Below, in pieces: positions 1 to 11,865 of a stretch of DNA of 64,000 bases. The stretch covers positions 14,384,001-14,448,000 of the forward strand of contig CM033113.1 of the NCBI GenBank assembly GCA_019321725.1, in the 5' to 3' direction. The translations under genes were made by a program, and so were the position numbers. The stretch comes from Paulownia fortunei. Taxonomy: Eukaryota > Streptophyta > Magnoliopsida > Lamiales > Paulowniaceae. A model generated the notes under the pieces. That model was not told the origin of the DNA. It searched no databases and saw only the letters and a list, made by a program, of their open reading frames with translations. Each line of letters starts with the position of its first letter. The stretch's first letter is position 1.

Positions 1-239
1 TTGCTTTTAAAATATTATTGTAAATAAGTATGTAAATATTGTGGTTGTTGTGGGTGTTGTGATTTTATATAATTATTGATCCTGCTATATATAGGACATA
101 TGTGAGGAAGTATTTTAAATAGGCTTGTGCGTGTAAAAAGTGATTAATCTTTTCTTAAACTGGTACATAAAAAAAAATATCACATGTACACACAAGTTCT
201 ATCTTGTCAAATTATACTTTATATGTAGTTGTTAAGTAG
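1..239. other. Unassigned AT-rich flank
   Basis: No reading frame, RNA gene or terminal repeat could be recognised. It immediately precedes a decayed copia RT fragment and may be its degraded upstream part, but nothing in the sequence proves this. Confidence 0.4.
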
Positions 240-689
240 TAGGTGTTACACCATATGTGTACAAGAAGGTTAGTAGGAACATAGTGACATTTTTAGTCTT
301 ATACGTTGATGACATCTGAATTAATAGGAATGAGTAGGGATATTGCAGTCAACAAAGGCTAAATTGCCTACACAATTCTCCATGAATGAATGGGAAAAGC
401 AACTTTTATATTAGGGATAAAAATCTTTAGAGATAAATCCAGAATGATGCCAGGATTGTCCCAATCTATGTACATACACAAAATGCTAAAGTAGTTTAAC
501 ATGGAGGAATCCAAGAGAGGATACATTTCGATGAGTCATAGGATTTCTCTTTCAAAGTCTTTATCCCCAAAGGCTCCAAAAGAAAGAGAAAAGATGACTT
601 GCATACCTTATGCATTTACTGCATGAAGGATTTTGTATGCAATGCTATATACTAGGCTTGATGTCGCATAACCAGCAAGTATTAAGGTA
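240..689 (+). pseudogene. Copia reverse-transcriptase fragment (Copia-A family), decayed
   Basis: Translating across several frames gives the late part of a Ty1/copia RT: a relic of the Y-V-D-D box region near 305-320 (VDD codons followed by a stop). From about 495 comes a stretch reading FNMEESKRGYISMSHRISLS and then a P-K-A-P-K-E-R-E-K-M block. The same block occurs on minus near 22450-22530, showing both belong to one family. Many stops and frameshifts remove coding capacity. The fragment joins directly to the tail of an LTR near 688, so everything from the end of RT to most of the LTR was deleted here. Lineage within copia was not determined. Confidence 0.7.
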
Positions 690-834
690 AAATCGATTCT
701 TTAACTTGTTTTTATACAACTATTGAAAATTATGAGATCGTTAAAATCGCATCAGATTGTAACTGTTATAGAATGCTTGTTTTTAAAATTTTAATTTTTC
801 GTTGTGCATACCCTAGGATCACGTAAACCCTACA
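688..834 (+). repeat. Copia-A LTR 3' tail
   Basis: About 145 bp matches the last part of the better preserved LTR at 8420-8575 (the stretch with 'ttgaaaattatgagatcgtt' and the terminal 'cgttgtgcatacc' block). It ends in CCTACA, one base before a PBS, which fixes it as the end of a 5' LTR. Confidence 0.75.
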
Positions 835-835
835 G

Positions 836-848
836 TGGTATCAGAGCC
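836..848 (+). promoter_or_regulatory. PBS, initiator-Met tRNA type
   Basis: TGGTATCAGAGCC is the complement of the plant initiator methionine tRNA 3' end, the usual primer of Ty1/copia elements. It lies one base after the LTR terminus. Confidence 0.85.
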
Positions 849-1305
849 ATGGTTTGCACAATTTCAATTGGATTTGATTTATGCCTGCGAAATTAATTGT
901 TAAGTTCTTAATGAAAATTGTGTTTCTAATTGGGATTTAATTATTCTATAATTTTATTTATTTGTCAAATTCATAAAATGATGCTAAAACATACAAGCTG
1001 GGTGTGTGGGGCACACACGGGCAGCACTGGGTGCATGTGCTGTGTGCACTTGCTATACTTGGCAACCATGCAAAAAGGTAGTTGGATTGTGCGCAAGCAT
1101 CGTGTGGGGCACGCGTGAGGAGCACCGAGTGTATGTGTTGTGTGCACTTGCTGCACAGGGGAGCCACGAGAAGGGGCAGTTGGACACCCCATTGTGTCAA
1201 TTTCATAATTTAATTTTTTAATTTTTTAATTAAAATATTAATTTTAAAATTTTGAAATAGAGTTTTTCTTGAAAAATTGAGATTTTATCTCAAATCACAA
1301 ATTAA
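849..1305 (+). repeat. Copia-A 5' leader with GC-rich block
   Basis: Untranslated leader downstream of the PBS. Positions about 1000-1190 form a GC-rich island full of TGTGC/GCACA words, matching the island at 8760-9010 in the nested copy. The AT-rich stretch 1200-1300 aligns with 9020-9110. Open frames on both strands inside the island are compositional. Homology to the other leader stops at about 1305, where orientation flips. Confidence 0.65.
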
Positions 1306-1309
1306 AGTA

Positions 1310-1680
1310 CTTTAGGATGTTCTTTACGACGATCTAGGGCTGATCATATGGAATGGACTATTAATTTCTTGTGAAACTAATTTCTATTACATGAATATAT
1401 ATCATACATTCATGGGCCTTCTCTTGATTATACATCTTTGTTCTTCTTCTTGTCTACTAAAAACAAAAGAAAAACATCACCTTATGCTACTCTCATTATG
1501 AAAATGTAAAGTACATATAATGAAGAATAAGAGACTTGGAGGTCCTATTTTAAAAATCCAAAGATAAATAAATCCAATCGCATTAATCCAAAAGGCTCCA
1601 TAATCATCCCATACATACCAATAAATACATCACATAAATTTATTAAAGCATGTAAAATTAAAAATTATTTATTTACGCTG
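1310..1680 (-). repeat. Inverted distal Copia-A leader segment
   Basis: Read on minus, this matches 9130-9400 of the nested Copia-A leader, including 'cccatgaatgta', the 'aatagaaattagtttct' block and the 'acatgctttaataaattcat' block. It lies between plus-strand leader and plus-strand RNase H, so it is a local inversion. A 9-bp inverted repeat, GAAGCTAGA/TCTAGCTTC at 1680-1709, sits at its right edge. Confidence 0.65.
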
Positions 1681-1699
1681 AAGCTAGAGTGTTTTAGCA

Positions 1700-2160
1700 T
1701 TCTAGCTTCGAATTTGATGTAGATATTTTCAAGTCAATGATTGATCTATATTCACTATGAATGGTGCTATAGACAATTGAAAGAGTTCCAAGTAAGAGAC
1801 CAATGTGGATTCTACTATCGAGGCTGAGTACATTATACATGTGATGCTGCAAAAGAGGCTATTAGGATATAAAATTTTATCTAATAGTTGGGTGTAGTTT
1901 TGAAAGTTGTTGATCTAATACTTGTGTATTGTGATAACAATGGGGTGTGTATTATTCAATAATATGCAATTGCACAAGAAAATGAGTCAAGGTCTCATAA
2001 AAAATAGAAGCACATGATAAGACGATGCTATTTTATTCACGAGATCGCTGGTAGAGATAACATCAAAGTGGAGAGAGTTGCTAAAATATAACAGACCCAT
2101 TGACTAAACCCCTAGTTCAGTGAGTATTTGAATAATATCCTGATAAGATGGCCTTAGATA
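1700..2160 (+). pseudogene. Copia-A RNase H C-terminal fragment
   Basis: The recoverable peptide has the copia RNase H signature D-S-T-I-E-A-E-Y at about 1812-1835, the degraded 'VVLILCIVI' strand region, a relic of the K-S-K-H block near 2010, and a D-P-L-T-K-P-L relic at about 2097-2117. Stops and frameshifts are frequent. It is followed at the normal distance by a polypurine tract and LTR start, so the 3' end of the element is in its expected order. Confidence 0.7.
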
Positions 2161-2181
2161 CAGGGCAATTGACTCTAGGTC

Positions 2182-2192
2182 AAGTGGGAGAT
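2182..2192 (+). promoter_or_regulatory. Copia polypurine tract
   Basis: AAGTGGGAGAT is the canonical plus-strand primer tract of plant copia elements and lies directly before an LTR start (TATTAG, from TGTTAG). Confidence 0.75.
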
Positions 2193-2463
2193 TATTAGAT
2201 TAGTGGTTGACCAGCCAATTAGTGGTCACTTTATACTCTTGTAAAATATATTTGTATTTGATTAACATCAATAATATAGCAATATTTATCTTAAATTCAG
2301 GTTAATAGAATAAAAGAAGCCTTTAGATTACATTTGACTACGCAGCATAGTTGTGCATATAATGACAGTCCTGGAACATGCCTCCACGATCTTGATCTTA
2401 AAATCGTTCCAAGTTGAGGGCTTCTTGAGAAGGGACATTAACTAGCCCATTAAGACTTGCTCA
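2193..2463 (+). repeat. Copia-A LTR, first ~270 bp only
   Basis: Begins right after the polypurine tract and contains the early LTR words ('actcttgtaa', 'gaacatgcctcca' region). At 2464 a second LTR start begins, so this copy is cut off after about 270 bp. Confidence 0.55.
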
Positions 2464-4580
2464 TGTTAGAGTAATGCCTGGTGCATCAATTAGATTGGAT
2501 ATTTTTTATACTCTTGTAACTATAAAAATAATCTTTTTTAAATTATATTATTAAAATAGGCAAATTTCTTTATCTTTAGTTGCATTTTATAATTAAATAA
2601 AGTTCATAAACCAAACTTAGCTACGGGGCATGATTACATATATGATGGTGATCATAGAACATGCTTTTATGGCTTTGGTCTTAAATCTGTTACGAGTTAA
2701 GGGCTTTTTGAGATAGGACATCAAATAGCCTAGTAGACTTGAGCATATGGTACATGCTCGCATGAGGAGGATGTCTCCCTCCATCGACATTGGTATAGTG
2801 ACACTAGTGCTTGTTAGAGAACAAGTACAATGAATAGGTCCATTAGAAATTCTTAATTGGAAACTTATTTGTCGAAATAAGAATTTTCATGTTATGATAA
2901 TAATCGATTAATCCTTAGACTTGAGGCACCATAATAGCCTTATGCATATTGTGTTCTATTTTGATGTATCTTTTGATTGCCTGACAATCACAAAGTGGGT
3001 ATATTAGATATTACATTGATATGTATAGAGGTTAATGAGTGGCCAACAAATGCAATGAATGTTTTCATAGTTCATGACTCAGAAGTTCTTATCCAAGGCA
3101 AGATGAATGTTAGACGGAGGTTTTCTAACGATTTATCATGAGTCATTAAAACTTGATATGAAATCAAAGTTATTGAGTAATTAGGGTTTCGAGTATTAAT
3201 CTATACCCTAAACTCAATCTAGAGATTAGTTGATGGAAGGACCTTATGTATATGGTACTCGTAATTGAAAAATATTCACTCACTATTTTACCTAAGTATA
3301 AGTAGTCATGATACACTTGTTAGGTGTTTCCCATGACTTGTGAGGTTCTTGAAATAAATGAGTTAATTTCAAGTAGATTAATTAATCAAAATAATTATTA
3401 TTATTCATAAATTATAAATAATGCAAGCCCAAAGCTAGGTTAGTTGTGAACCTAAGGGTCACATACAATTTCAGAAGGAACATTTCTAACTTAAGAATTA
3501 ATCCAATGAGTCGGATCCAATTAATTAATAAAGATTAATTAATTGGGGCTTAAATTAATGAATTAAATTAATTATTTATTTAAATAAATTAGATTATTTA
3601 ATTGGACCTAATAAGATTAGGGAGCTCAATTGGAGTGAAATAATTATTTGATTGGATCAAATTAATTGTGTAGTCCACAAATTAATTTAATTATTAAGTT
3701 AATTTACTCAAATAAATAATTAGATTATCTATTGGGCTAATTTGATTAGGTGGAGTGGATGGAATTAATTAATTGAATTTAGATTAAAATAAATAATTAG
3801 ATTAATTGTGCGATTTATTTTAAAGTTCAAGTACAATTCAGAAAGGCCCATTAGGAGAGGCCCATGAAGGTGGTAGAAAAAAAGATAAAAACTCAAGAGT
3901 TTGAAATTCTTAGGAGACTTTAAATATCTTTGGAAGATATGAAGGGATAAAGTTAGAAAAGTTTTGATAAATTAAATATCTTCCAACCAATCAAAAGAAG
4001 ACCTAAAATACCAAGAATGAGACTCTTGGAATTTTTGAGTCCCATTATTTATCCCTTAAGGGCCAAAAATTAGAGGAAAATAATTTTCCTCAAATTTTCA
4101 GCCTTAGTGAAAATAGAGAGAGAGAAAAATTATTTTATCCTCCATTGTTTTTCCTACCAAAATTCCATCCGCTGTTAAAAAAATATTAATTTTTTTATCA
4201 CTAGTTGATAGTTAGAATTAATATTCTTTATATTCACTCCACAAATTGGGTTAGGAAAGAAATTAGAATTGCCAATGGAATTTTGATTTTGTCTTCTTGC
4301 TCAAAGTGTGAACTACTTTAGAGGGGAGACACAAGGTTCCTGTGAACTGAATTCATAAAAAAAAGGCTAGCAATTGATTGCTTCAATCCCTACAACAGTC
4401 GGAGTCCATCAAAATGTATAAATCAAAATTGTTTAATTTTTAAATTATTACACCATTGAAAATTGCGAAATCGTTAAAAATTCCATCAAATCTAAGGTAT
4501 ATTGCTATAATTGTTATGCCATGATGTTTTTAAATTTTTTATTTTCTACTGTGCATACCCTGAGATCACGCGAACCTAGA
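2464..4580 (+). repeat. Copia-A LTR, near full length (~2.1 kb)
   Basis: Starts TGTTAGAGTA, like the LTR at 58192, and ends in the 'gtgcataccctgagatcacgc' block that also closes the LTRs at 834, 8575 and 42031. It is collinear with about 6570-8575. It ends without a PBS, so it is a 3' or solo LTR. It is rich in TTAATTAATT words and holds no coding sequence. Confidence 0.65.
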
Positions 4581-5945
4581 AAACTCATACGACACATGCT
4601 CCCAAGGAGGGTGTCATATTCCATAGACACTAATATTGTAACACTAGTGCATGTATATGGGTTCTTATTAGAGAACAAGTACACTAAACAACCCCATTGA
4701 AAATTCCTAAGAAAATATTGGTTGTCGAATGGGAAGTTTCCAATCATCATGATAGTGCTTGATCTAGTCCATTGACTTGAGGCAGGGGATATTTTGGGTG
4801 CATCATCCTTATATATGGAGGTTAATGAGTGGTCAATAAAGGATTTATCACCTATTCAAATGAATAGGTAAATCTCATATGATTTCCACTATATTTGATT
4901 CTAAAATCCATAACCATGGTTAGGATGGATAATTAGAAAATGAGTTTCCAAATTAGCATCAATGAATCAACATACTTGATATAGTTTCATAGAATTAAGC
5001 TGTTAGGGTTTAACTAATAATCCACGCCCTGGGCTTAATAGGAAGATTAGTTGATAGTAGGACCGAAGTTGCACAACATTCATAATTGGAAGGGTTTGCC
5101 ACCTTCACCATTATCTAGGTCTCCATGGTGTGTTGCTGGATGCTAACCATGGAATTAACCCATTAATTCTAGGAACATCACAAGAGTTAGATTAAGTTTA
5201 ATTAATATGATTAATTAAATGAGGTTTAATTATTTTAGGTTTTGAATTAATTCAATTAATTGACCTAATTGGATTAGGTGGACCATTATGGAACAAGTAA
5301 TCAATTATTTAACACAACTATTTATTAAAGGGCTTAATAATCCTTTGGATGAATTAATTTAGTTGATTTGTTCAATTAAATTGGATCTAGTTAAGTTGGA
5401 TCAATATCCATTATGTGTGGGCTTGTAAGAAACTCATGAGGATTTAAATAGAGATTAAATTATAAGATTGACTTTGAAAATATATACGGGATCTGGAATC
5501 AAAGACTTGCCCTTTAGAATAAGTCTTGGATTTTGAATCAAAGACTTACCTTCTAAAATCTAAGTTCAACTTGTAAAAAGGATATGAGGAGATAGAATTA
5601 TGAGGACCTATATAAGGCCCCCATATATTCAAAATTACAAGTACAAGCACAAGTCTTGTAAATATTCAGCTTCTTATTTTCGGCCATCCTCTCCTCTCTC
5701 TAAGAAAAAATTGTTTTCTCGTTCCACTAAAAAATTCTTTGTCTTTGTTTAATTCTTATTTCACCTTTATTGAAATAAGAGTTAATCAAATACCTAAAAA
5801 ATTATGATTCCTTTTTCTTCCATAAACCCTCATTTACGCCTTAGGCAAAAACTATCGAATTAAAGCTTACTAGCATAGGCTTAAATACAAGTGGGCATCC
5901 AAGGTGTGGGTATGCATGTAAAGGATCAATTATAAGTTAGTTTTC
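4581..5945 (+). repeat. Second, truncated Copia-A-like LTR
   Basis: From about 4590 the sequence repeats the LTR interior seen at 6730 onward (the 'gaggaggatgtct'-like block, 'gcatgtatatgggt', 'gaggttaatgagtgg'). The first ~550 bp are missing. A TATATAAG box at 5609-5616 marks the probable LTR promoter. The 3' end diverges from the other copies, so this is an older subfamily or a chimeric end. Confidence 0.5.
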
Positions 5946-6545
5946 TACTAACAATTCATATGCCTTTTGATTAATATTTAGCTTATTTTAAAGTGTTTTT
6001 GTTACTTTTTATGTATTTAATTTGAAATCTTGTAGGTAATGACAAAATGAGAAAAAATGAGAAGAAACCAAAAACTTGGTTAAAATATTGAAGAATCCGA
6101 ATTATAGTGCGACTGATGGCAGTGTTTGTATTTCAATCATAATGATTTGCTCCAATATGACATTGACTTGATTCTTGATCAATTGGAAAGCCAAGAAATA
6201 AATCTACAACTTTTTTGTTTACCACAAAATCCAGTTTCTATGATTTTAGAGAAACAGCGAGTTTAAAAGTCAATACTGGCTAAAAATTTCTTGTATGACA
6301 CATCTCAGTATTTTAGGAATAACTCTGTCCACAGATGTTCTATTGAGATGATTCATGATGATATAGAAAGTAAGAGATTGGATACAAATCTTATGAAGAC
6401 ACCAAAAGCAGGTTTGACTTAGAAAGTGGTGAAAACTAGTTACAAGAGGCTACATATGCTCGAGAAATAGGTTTTGGATAGAATGTTCAGTGCTTAGCTG
6501 TACCTGTTGTCCAGTCAGTGTCTACACATTGCCACATGGATAAAA
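5946..6545 (+). repeat. Divergent gypsy (Athila-like) LTR scrap, tentative
   Basis: Around 6190-6220 there is a stretch (a 'ttggaaagccaagaaataaa' block followed by 'ctacaactttt') closely resembling 10255-10290 in the Athila LTR. A 'taggtaatgacaaaatgag' block precedes it. No ends, duplication or coding sequence were found. Assignment rests on this short resemblance. Confidence 0.3.
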
Positions 6546-8575
6546 AGGGCAAAATGGGTTGCTTCATGTAATTAGATAAAGTCCCCAGACCAAACTGAGC
6601 TACAGGGCGTGGTCACACATTTTATGGTGATCATGGAATATGCCTTTATGACTTTGGTCTTAAATTAGTTTTGAGTCAAAGAATTTTTGATATGGGACAT
6701 TGAATAGCCCAATAGACTAGAGCATATGAGGCATGCTCACATAAAGAGGATGTCTCGCTTTATGGACATTGGCATAGTGGCGCTAGTGCATGAATACGGG
6801 TGCTTGTTAGGGAAACAAGTACACTAAATAGGCCCAATGGAATTTTTTAATTGGGAACTTGTTTGTCGAAATAAGAAATTCCATGTTATGATAGAACATA
6901 ATTAGTTTTTTTACTTAAAACACCATGGTTACCTCATGCATATCGTGTTTCATTATGATGTATCTTCTGATTGCGTAATAATCACAAAGTGGATACATTG
7001 AATGTTGCATTGATATGTATGGAGGTTAATGAGTAGTCAACAAAGCATCTATCACTTTTCTAGAAAAACAAGTGAATCTCCTATTATTTCATAGATCATG
7101 ACTTAGAAGTCCTTGACCAAGGCAGGATAAATGTTAGATAGGGGTTTTCTAACAATTCATCGTGAGTTATTGAAACTTGAAATGGAATCATAGTTATTCA
7201 CCAATTAGGATTTTGACTATTGATCTATGCCTTAGACTCAATCAGAAGATTAGTTGACGAAAAGACCTTATGTGTATGATACTCGTAGTTGAAATAGATT
7301 CACATGCTATTTCACATAAATCTAGGTAGTCATGATACACTTGCTACGTGTTTCCCATGACTTGTGAGGTTCTTCAAATTAAGGAGTTAATTTCAAGTGA
7401 ATTAATTAATTGGATTAATGAATTAAAATAATTATTATTCCATAAGTTGCAAATGTTGCAAGCCCACTGCTAGTTTAGTTGTAAACCAAAAGTGTCACAC
7501 ACAATTTGAGATAAAATATTTTTAATGTAGAAATTGATCCAAAGGGTTGGATCCAATTAATTAATAGAGATTGAATAATTGGAGCTTAAATTAATTTAAG
7601 TAGTTGAATTAATTATTCATTTAAATAATTTGATTTTTTAATTAGACCTAATAAGATTAAGGAGGCCAATTGGAGTGAAACAATCATTTGATTGGATCAA
7701 ATTAATTATTTAGTCCATAAATTAATTTAATTATTAAATTAATTTATTCAATTAAATAATTATTTAATCAGGTCCAATTTGATTAGATGGGCTAGATGGA
7801 ATTAATTTGGGTAAGACAATTAATTGAATTAATTGTGGAATTTATTTTAAGTCCAAACCCAATTTGTAAAGGCCCACGAAAGTGGTTGAAAAATGATGGA
7901 AAGTGAAGAGTTTGGAATTCTTATGTTATCTTGAATATCTTTGGAAGATATGAAAGAGATAAAATTAAAAGAAGTTTGGATGAACCAAAATATCTTCCAA
8001 CCGATCAAAAGGAGACACAAAATACCAAGAGTAGGACTTTTGAAATTTTATACCCCCTATATATACACCATGGAAAAAAATTTTAGAATGAATAATCATC
8101 CTCTAATTTTCGGCGATATAGATATAAATAGAAAAAATTATTTTTTTCATCCCTTATTTTTCTCCAAAAATCCCATCTTTAAGTGTTAATTCTTTTATCA
8201 CAAGTTGATAACAAGAATTAATATTTTCTATACACACTCCATAAACTAGATTAGAAAAAAAATCAAAATTGTTGGCGGAATTTTTATTTGTGTTGTTGCT
8301 CAAAGTGTGGACTACTTTATACAGGAGATGTCTGGATACCAATTAACCAAATTCATAAAAAAGGGTTGATAATTGATTGCTTCATACCCTACGATAATTA
8401 GAGTGCATAGAAAGGTATAAATTGAAACTTTAATGATTTTACTACAACCATTGAAAATTACGAGATCGTTAAAAATCGCATCGGATTCGAGGTATTGCTA
8501 TAATTATTATGGTATGATGTTTTTAAAATTTCTAATTTTTCGTTGCGTATACCACGGGATTATATAGACCTAATA
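6546..8575 (+). repeat. Copia-A 5' LTR of the large nest
   Basis: Collinear with the LTRs at 2464-4580 and 58192-59584, ending one base before a PBS. A TATATATA box at 8059-8066 is the likely promoter. The exact first base is unclear; recognisable similarity starts near 6570. Its partner, the 3' LTR, survives as 25801-26535 plus 41614-42031. Confidence 0.65.
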
Positions 8576-8576
8576 G

Positions 8577-8589
8577 TGGTATTAGAGCC
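8577..8589 (+). promoter_or_regulatory. PBS of nested Copia-A, one mismatch
   Basis: TGGTATTAGAGCC, one transition away from the initiator-Met complement TGGTATCAGAGCC seen at 836. Confidence 0.8.
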
Positions 8590-9989
8590 ATGGTTTACGC
8601 AATTTTAATTGGATTCGATTTATGCTTATGAATTTAATTGTTAAATTTTGATTGATTTATTTTAATTTTGATTGGGATAAAATTATTTTGCAATTAATTT
8701 AATTGTTAAACAGAACATGTATTATTGAATTTGATTCGATTAGAAGGAGAAATTATATATGGCATGACGTTAGGCTACCCACGGACGCATGCAGACAGAA
8801 TGATGTGCGCACCGGGTGCGTGTGCATGTTGTGCACAAACGCTAGCAGTGCCCAGTGTGCTACAATGTGTAGGTGTTGTTGTGCATGAGCTAGGCTCGCC
8901 CACCTGTAGTAGCGAGCTGCTACTGAGTGCGCGCACGCATGCTGGGTGTGGGCGTTGGCTGTGCACGTGTGCTGGGCACCAGTGCCCAATTGCGTGCATG
9001 TCTCATCGTGTTGAATTGCAAAATTAATTTTTTGATTTTTAAAGTGTTAATTTTAAAATCTTGAAAATGGGTTTTTTCTTGAAAAATCAAGATTTTATCC
9101 CTAGTCATGAAGTTATAATTTAAAAGGATAATAAATTTACATGCTTTAATAAATTCATGTGATATATTTATTATTATGTATGAGATGATCATGTGATTGG
9201 ATTTATTTATTTTTGGGTTTTTAAAATGAGGCATGCGAGTAGAATAGGGTAATGTTTTTCTCTTTGCTTTTTGGTGGACAAAAAGAAGAACCAAGACGAA
9301 GAATCAAAGAGAAGACCCATGAATGTACGGGATATATTCATCTAATAGAAATTAGTTTCTATTCTATTACCCTTAGATTAAGCTAAATCTATTTTTGGCT
9401 CAAATGGATCGCATAGAAATAGCCCATGATCATTTGGATTATGTATATATTAGATGTATGTTCAGGGTTTATTTAATTAATTTGCTTGTCAATTTATTAA
9501 ATAAATCAAGAATAAAATTGATGAGGTCTTAGTCAAAATAAATACCCCACTTGAACTAAAAATCAAGTAAAGGAAATTTTGAATTCTTATTTCAAGCAAA
9601 GTTGGATAAAATTAGGTTGGACCTAATAATCCATGCTTACCATCAAAAGTAGTTGATATGACGATGCTACCTTACTTTGTCATTAGCCATGAGTTATGGA
9701 ATGACTCTGTAAAGGAAAGTTGTGATCTCTACTAAGCATGGTAATGCCCATGGGATGGACTCCTCTCTACATTGGCTATGAGTTATGGAACGTTTTGATG
9801 CTTCATCCACATGGAGGTTTGATGAGTCTTGCTTAACACTTAGTACCATATGGGCTCATAAAATTGGGGTATATGGAAAGTAGCGAGGTGAAATATCTTA
9901 AGGTTTCACTTAAGACCTTGTTATAAATGAATATGATTTTGAAAGTATGTTAATTTTCTACCTCGTTTATATTTGTAGATTGTTTGTAA
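8590..9989 (+). repeat. Copia-A 5' leader (~1.4 kb)
   Basis: Long untranslated leader between PBS and gag ATG. 8760-9010 is a GC-rich TGTGC/GCGCA island whose open frames in several registers are compositional. The rest is AT-rich. Related leaders lie at 849-1305 and about 59598-61440. Confidence 0.6.
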
Positions 9990-10062
9990 ATGGCTAAAAA
10001 TCCACTTACATCAATCCTGGAAGCTAATAAATGAACTAGTCTCAAATATGTCGATTGGTTGA
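9990..10062 (+). pseudogene. Copia-A gag N-terminus, first exon-like piece before Athila insertion
   Basis: The ATG at 9990 opens a frame MAKNPLTSILEANK, stop, TSLKYVDW, which is the standard N-terminus of plant copia gag (UBN2-type). It is interrupted after codon 24 by the Athila element. Removing the element and one copy of GTTGA restores a continuous gag frame into 22078 onward. One stop codon (TGA at 10032-10034) lies in this piece. Confidence 0.75.
10058..10062. repeat. Target-site duplication of Athila (left)
   Basis: GTTGA directly left of the LTR; an identical copy lies at 22073-22077 directly right of the other LTR. Confidence 0.9.
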
Positions 10063-11665
10063 TGATAAGTGCATATTTTGACATATTTTTATATCAAATC
10101 CTTTATACTTTTCTTGCTTTATTCTTGTTAATATTCTTGTTTTATTAATGTTTTGTGTTAGGGAATAAATGGAAGCATGTTTTCAGACTTGTGCAGTTTT
10201 TGTAATTTGAGCATAACTTCATGATCAAAAGCTCTATGGACCTGAAGCTTGTTTCATTTGAAAGACAAGAGATAGAGTTACAACTTTTATGTTGGAGGCT
10301 CAGCCCAATTCAGTCTTGATGATAGCAGAAAATTCATCCAAGTAATTACACAAAATGGATCACCAAAATTCAGATCAGAGTTCAGCCCAGTATTGACTTA
10401 TTTTACCAATTCAGTTATATATCTTGAGCCCAAATTTATTTTGGTCTGAAATTCGGATATGTTATACCCAAGAGGTAAATAAACAAGTTTACTAAAGACA
10501 AGATGGTGTGAAAATGTGTCGAAATGGTAAAACCATAGGCTGCAAGTTGCTGCTAATGTTACAGGGCGACTCTTGGACATGACTCGGTAATTTGACCATA
10601 TCTCCTTTATCCGATCGTCAAATTTGACAAAAGATATATGAAAATATATCAGCGTTGAAAGATCTACAATTTTTATTCTTTATGTATCTTCAAACTCTGG
10701 CTGTATCTGACCAAAAAATGTAATTCAATTCAGTGGATGAGAAATTTGTGTAACAACTTACCAACTCTTGGCAACTAGCATACCACTTGATTAACCCCTC
10801 CATTATTTGTTTGGCCTCTAGCTTACTCCAAGTACTATAAATAGGCCATGTATTCAGCTTGTAAGAGGGGGGGGGGTAGAGGGTTTCTTTAGGCTAAGTT
10901 ATCTAGTTTGTATTGTAAGTTTTGTAGTAGTAATAGAAATGCATTCTCTAGTTTCTCTTATATTTTTAGTCTTTGTTACTTTTATTATGTCTTTCTAAAT
11001 TTCATTTTGCTGAGGAAAAATGGTGAATCTCTTGATGGAGGAAGAGAAATGGTTATAAGGGTAGAAATTGTTTAAGTATGTTGTATTATTATTATTATTT
11101 TTGATCTAAACCCTACTTATTTTTGTGGTGATTCTTGATTTATGTATCTCCAATGGCACAACAAATACTTGTGTTCATTTAGCTTATTGTACGGTTTTAC
11201 CCCACGACTGCTAATGTGAAACCTTGATTTGTTGTTGACGAAGGAGTATATAAATGCTTGATCCCATAAATAAGTGTTGGCGTTAAGAGATAATTTGCAA
11301 TAGTAAGACAATTTCATGATTACCTTATTGCATGAGTTACTTGATAATATCTTCCCATTGGAACCTTCATTATGTATGGATTCCAATTGTGGCAATTAAT
11401 AGAGGTAAAAAGAATAAATAACCATTTATCTATCCAAAACTCAAGAGTGGATCCCTAATCCTCAGTACTTTTATTACTTTGGTTTTTTCTTTAGCTACAT
11501 CATACATTAATTGTTCATATATTTTTGATTCACATAAACTCCATCTTTTTATAAATATAAACTTGAATTCTTCAAACAACTTCCCTGTGGATCGACCTCG
11601 GACTCACGAGAAATTTATTACTTATTACAACCTGCACTTGGGTTTGCAACCTTAAAATTGTAGCA
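10063..11665 (+). repeat. Athila 5' LTR
   Basis: 1603 bp, TG...CA ends, same length as 20470-22072. A TATAAATA box at 10836-10843 followed by a G-run marks the probable promoter. Confidence 0.92.
10836..10843 (+). promoter_or_regulatory. Athila LTR TATA box
   Basis: TATAAATA in 'agtactataaataggcca'; the identical box is at 21243-21250 in the 3' LTR. Predicted start of genomic RNA lies about 30 bp downstream. Confidence 0.6.
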
Positions 11666-11671
11666 AGTTTT

Positions 11672-11689
11672 TGGCGCCGTTGCCGGGGA
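11672..11689 (+). promoter_or_regulatory. PBS, tRNA-Asp type
   Basis: TGGCGCCGTTGCCGGGGA, 18 bases complementary to the 3' end of plant tRNA-Asp (GTC), six bases after the LTR end. This primer is usual for Athila elements. Confidence 0.88.
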
Positions 11690-11865
11690 AGGCAAGGTAA
11701 GTATTCAGGTTTGTTAATATTTTTCCTTTGTAAATATAGTTTGTTTATTTTCTTTATGGATATATGGTTATATGGTATCGTAGTCATAATTCTCGACGTT
11801 TAGTAAGAAATAATTCCGAAACTTTGTTTGGAAATTTGTTTGAATCATCTCCACACACTTCCACC

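Noticed and set aside
930..1221. Overlapping cysteine-rich open frames on both strands
   Set aside because: They arise from the GC-rich TGTGC island of the copia leader; no homology, no conserved start, and the same pattern recurs in other leaders.
7941..8189. Plus-strand 82-codon ORF
   Set aside because: Inside a Copia-A LTR just across its TATA box; other LTR copies do not keep it open.
8703..9027. Several overlapping ORFs (up to 100 codons)
   Set aside because: Same leader island; open in many frames because of composition.
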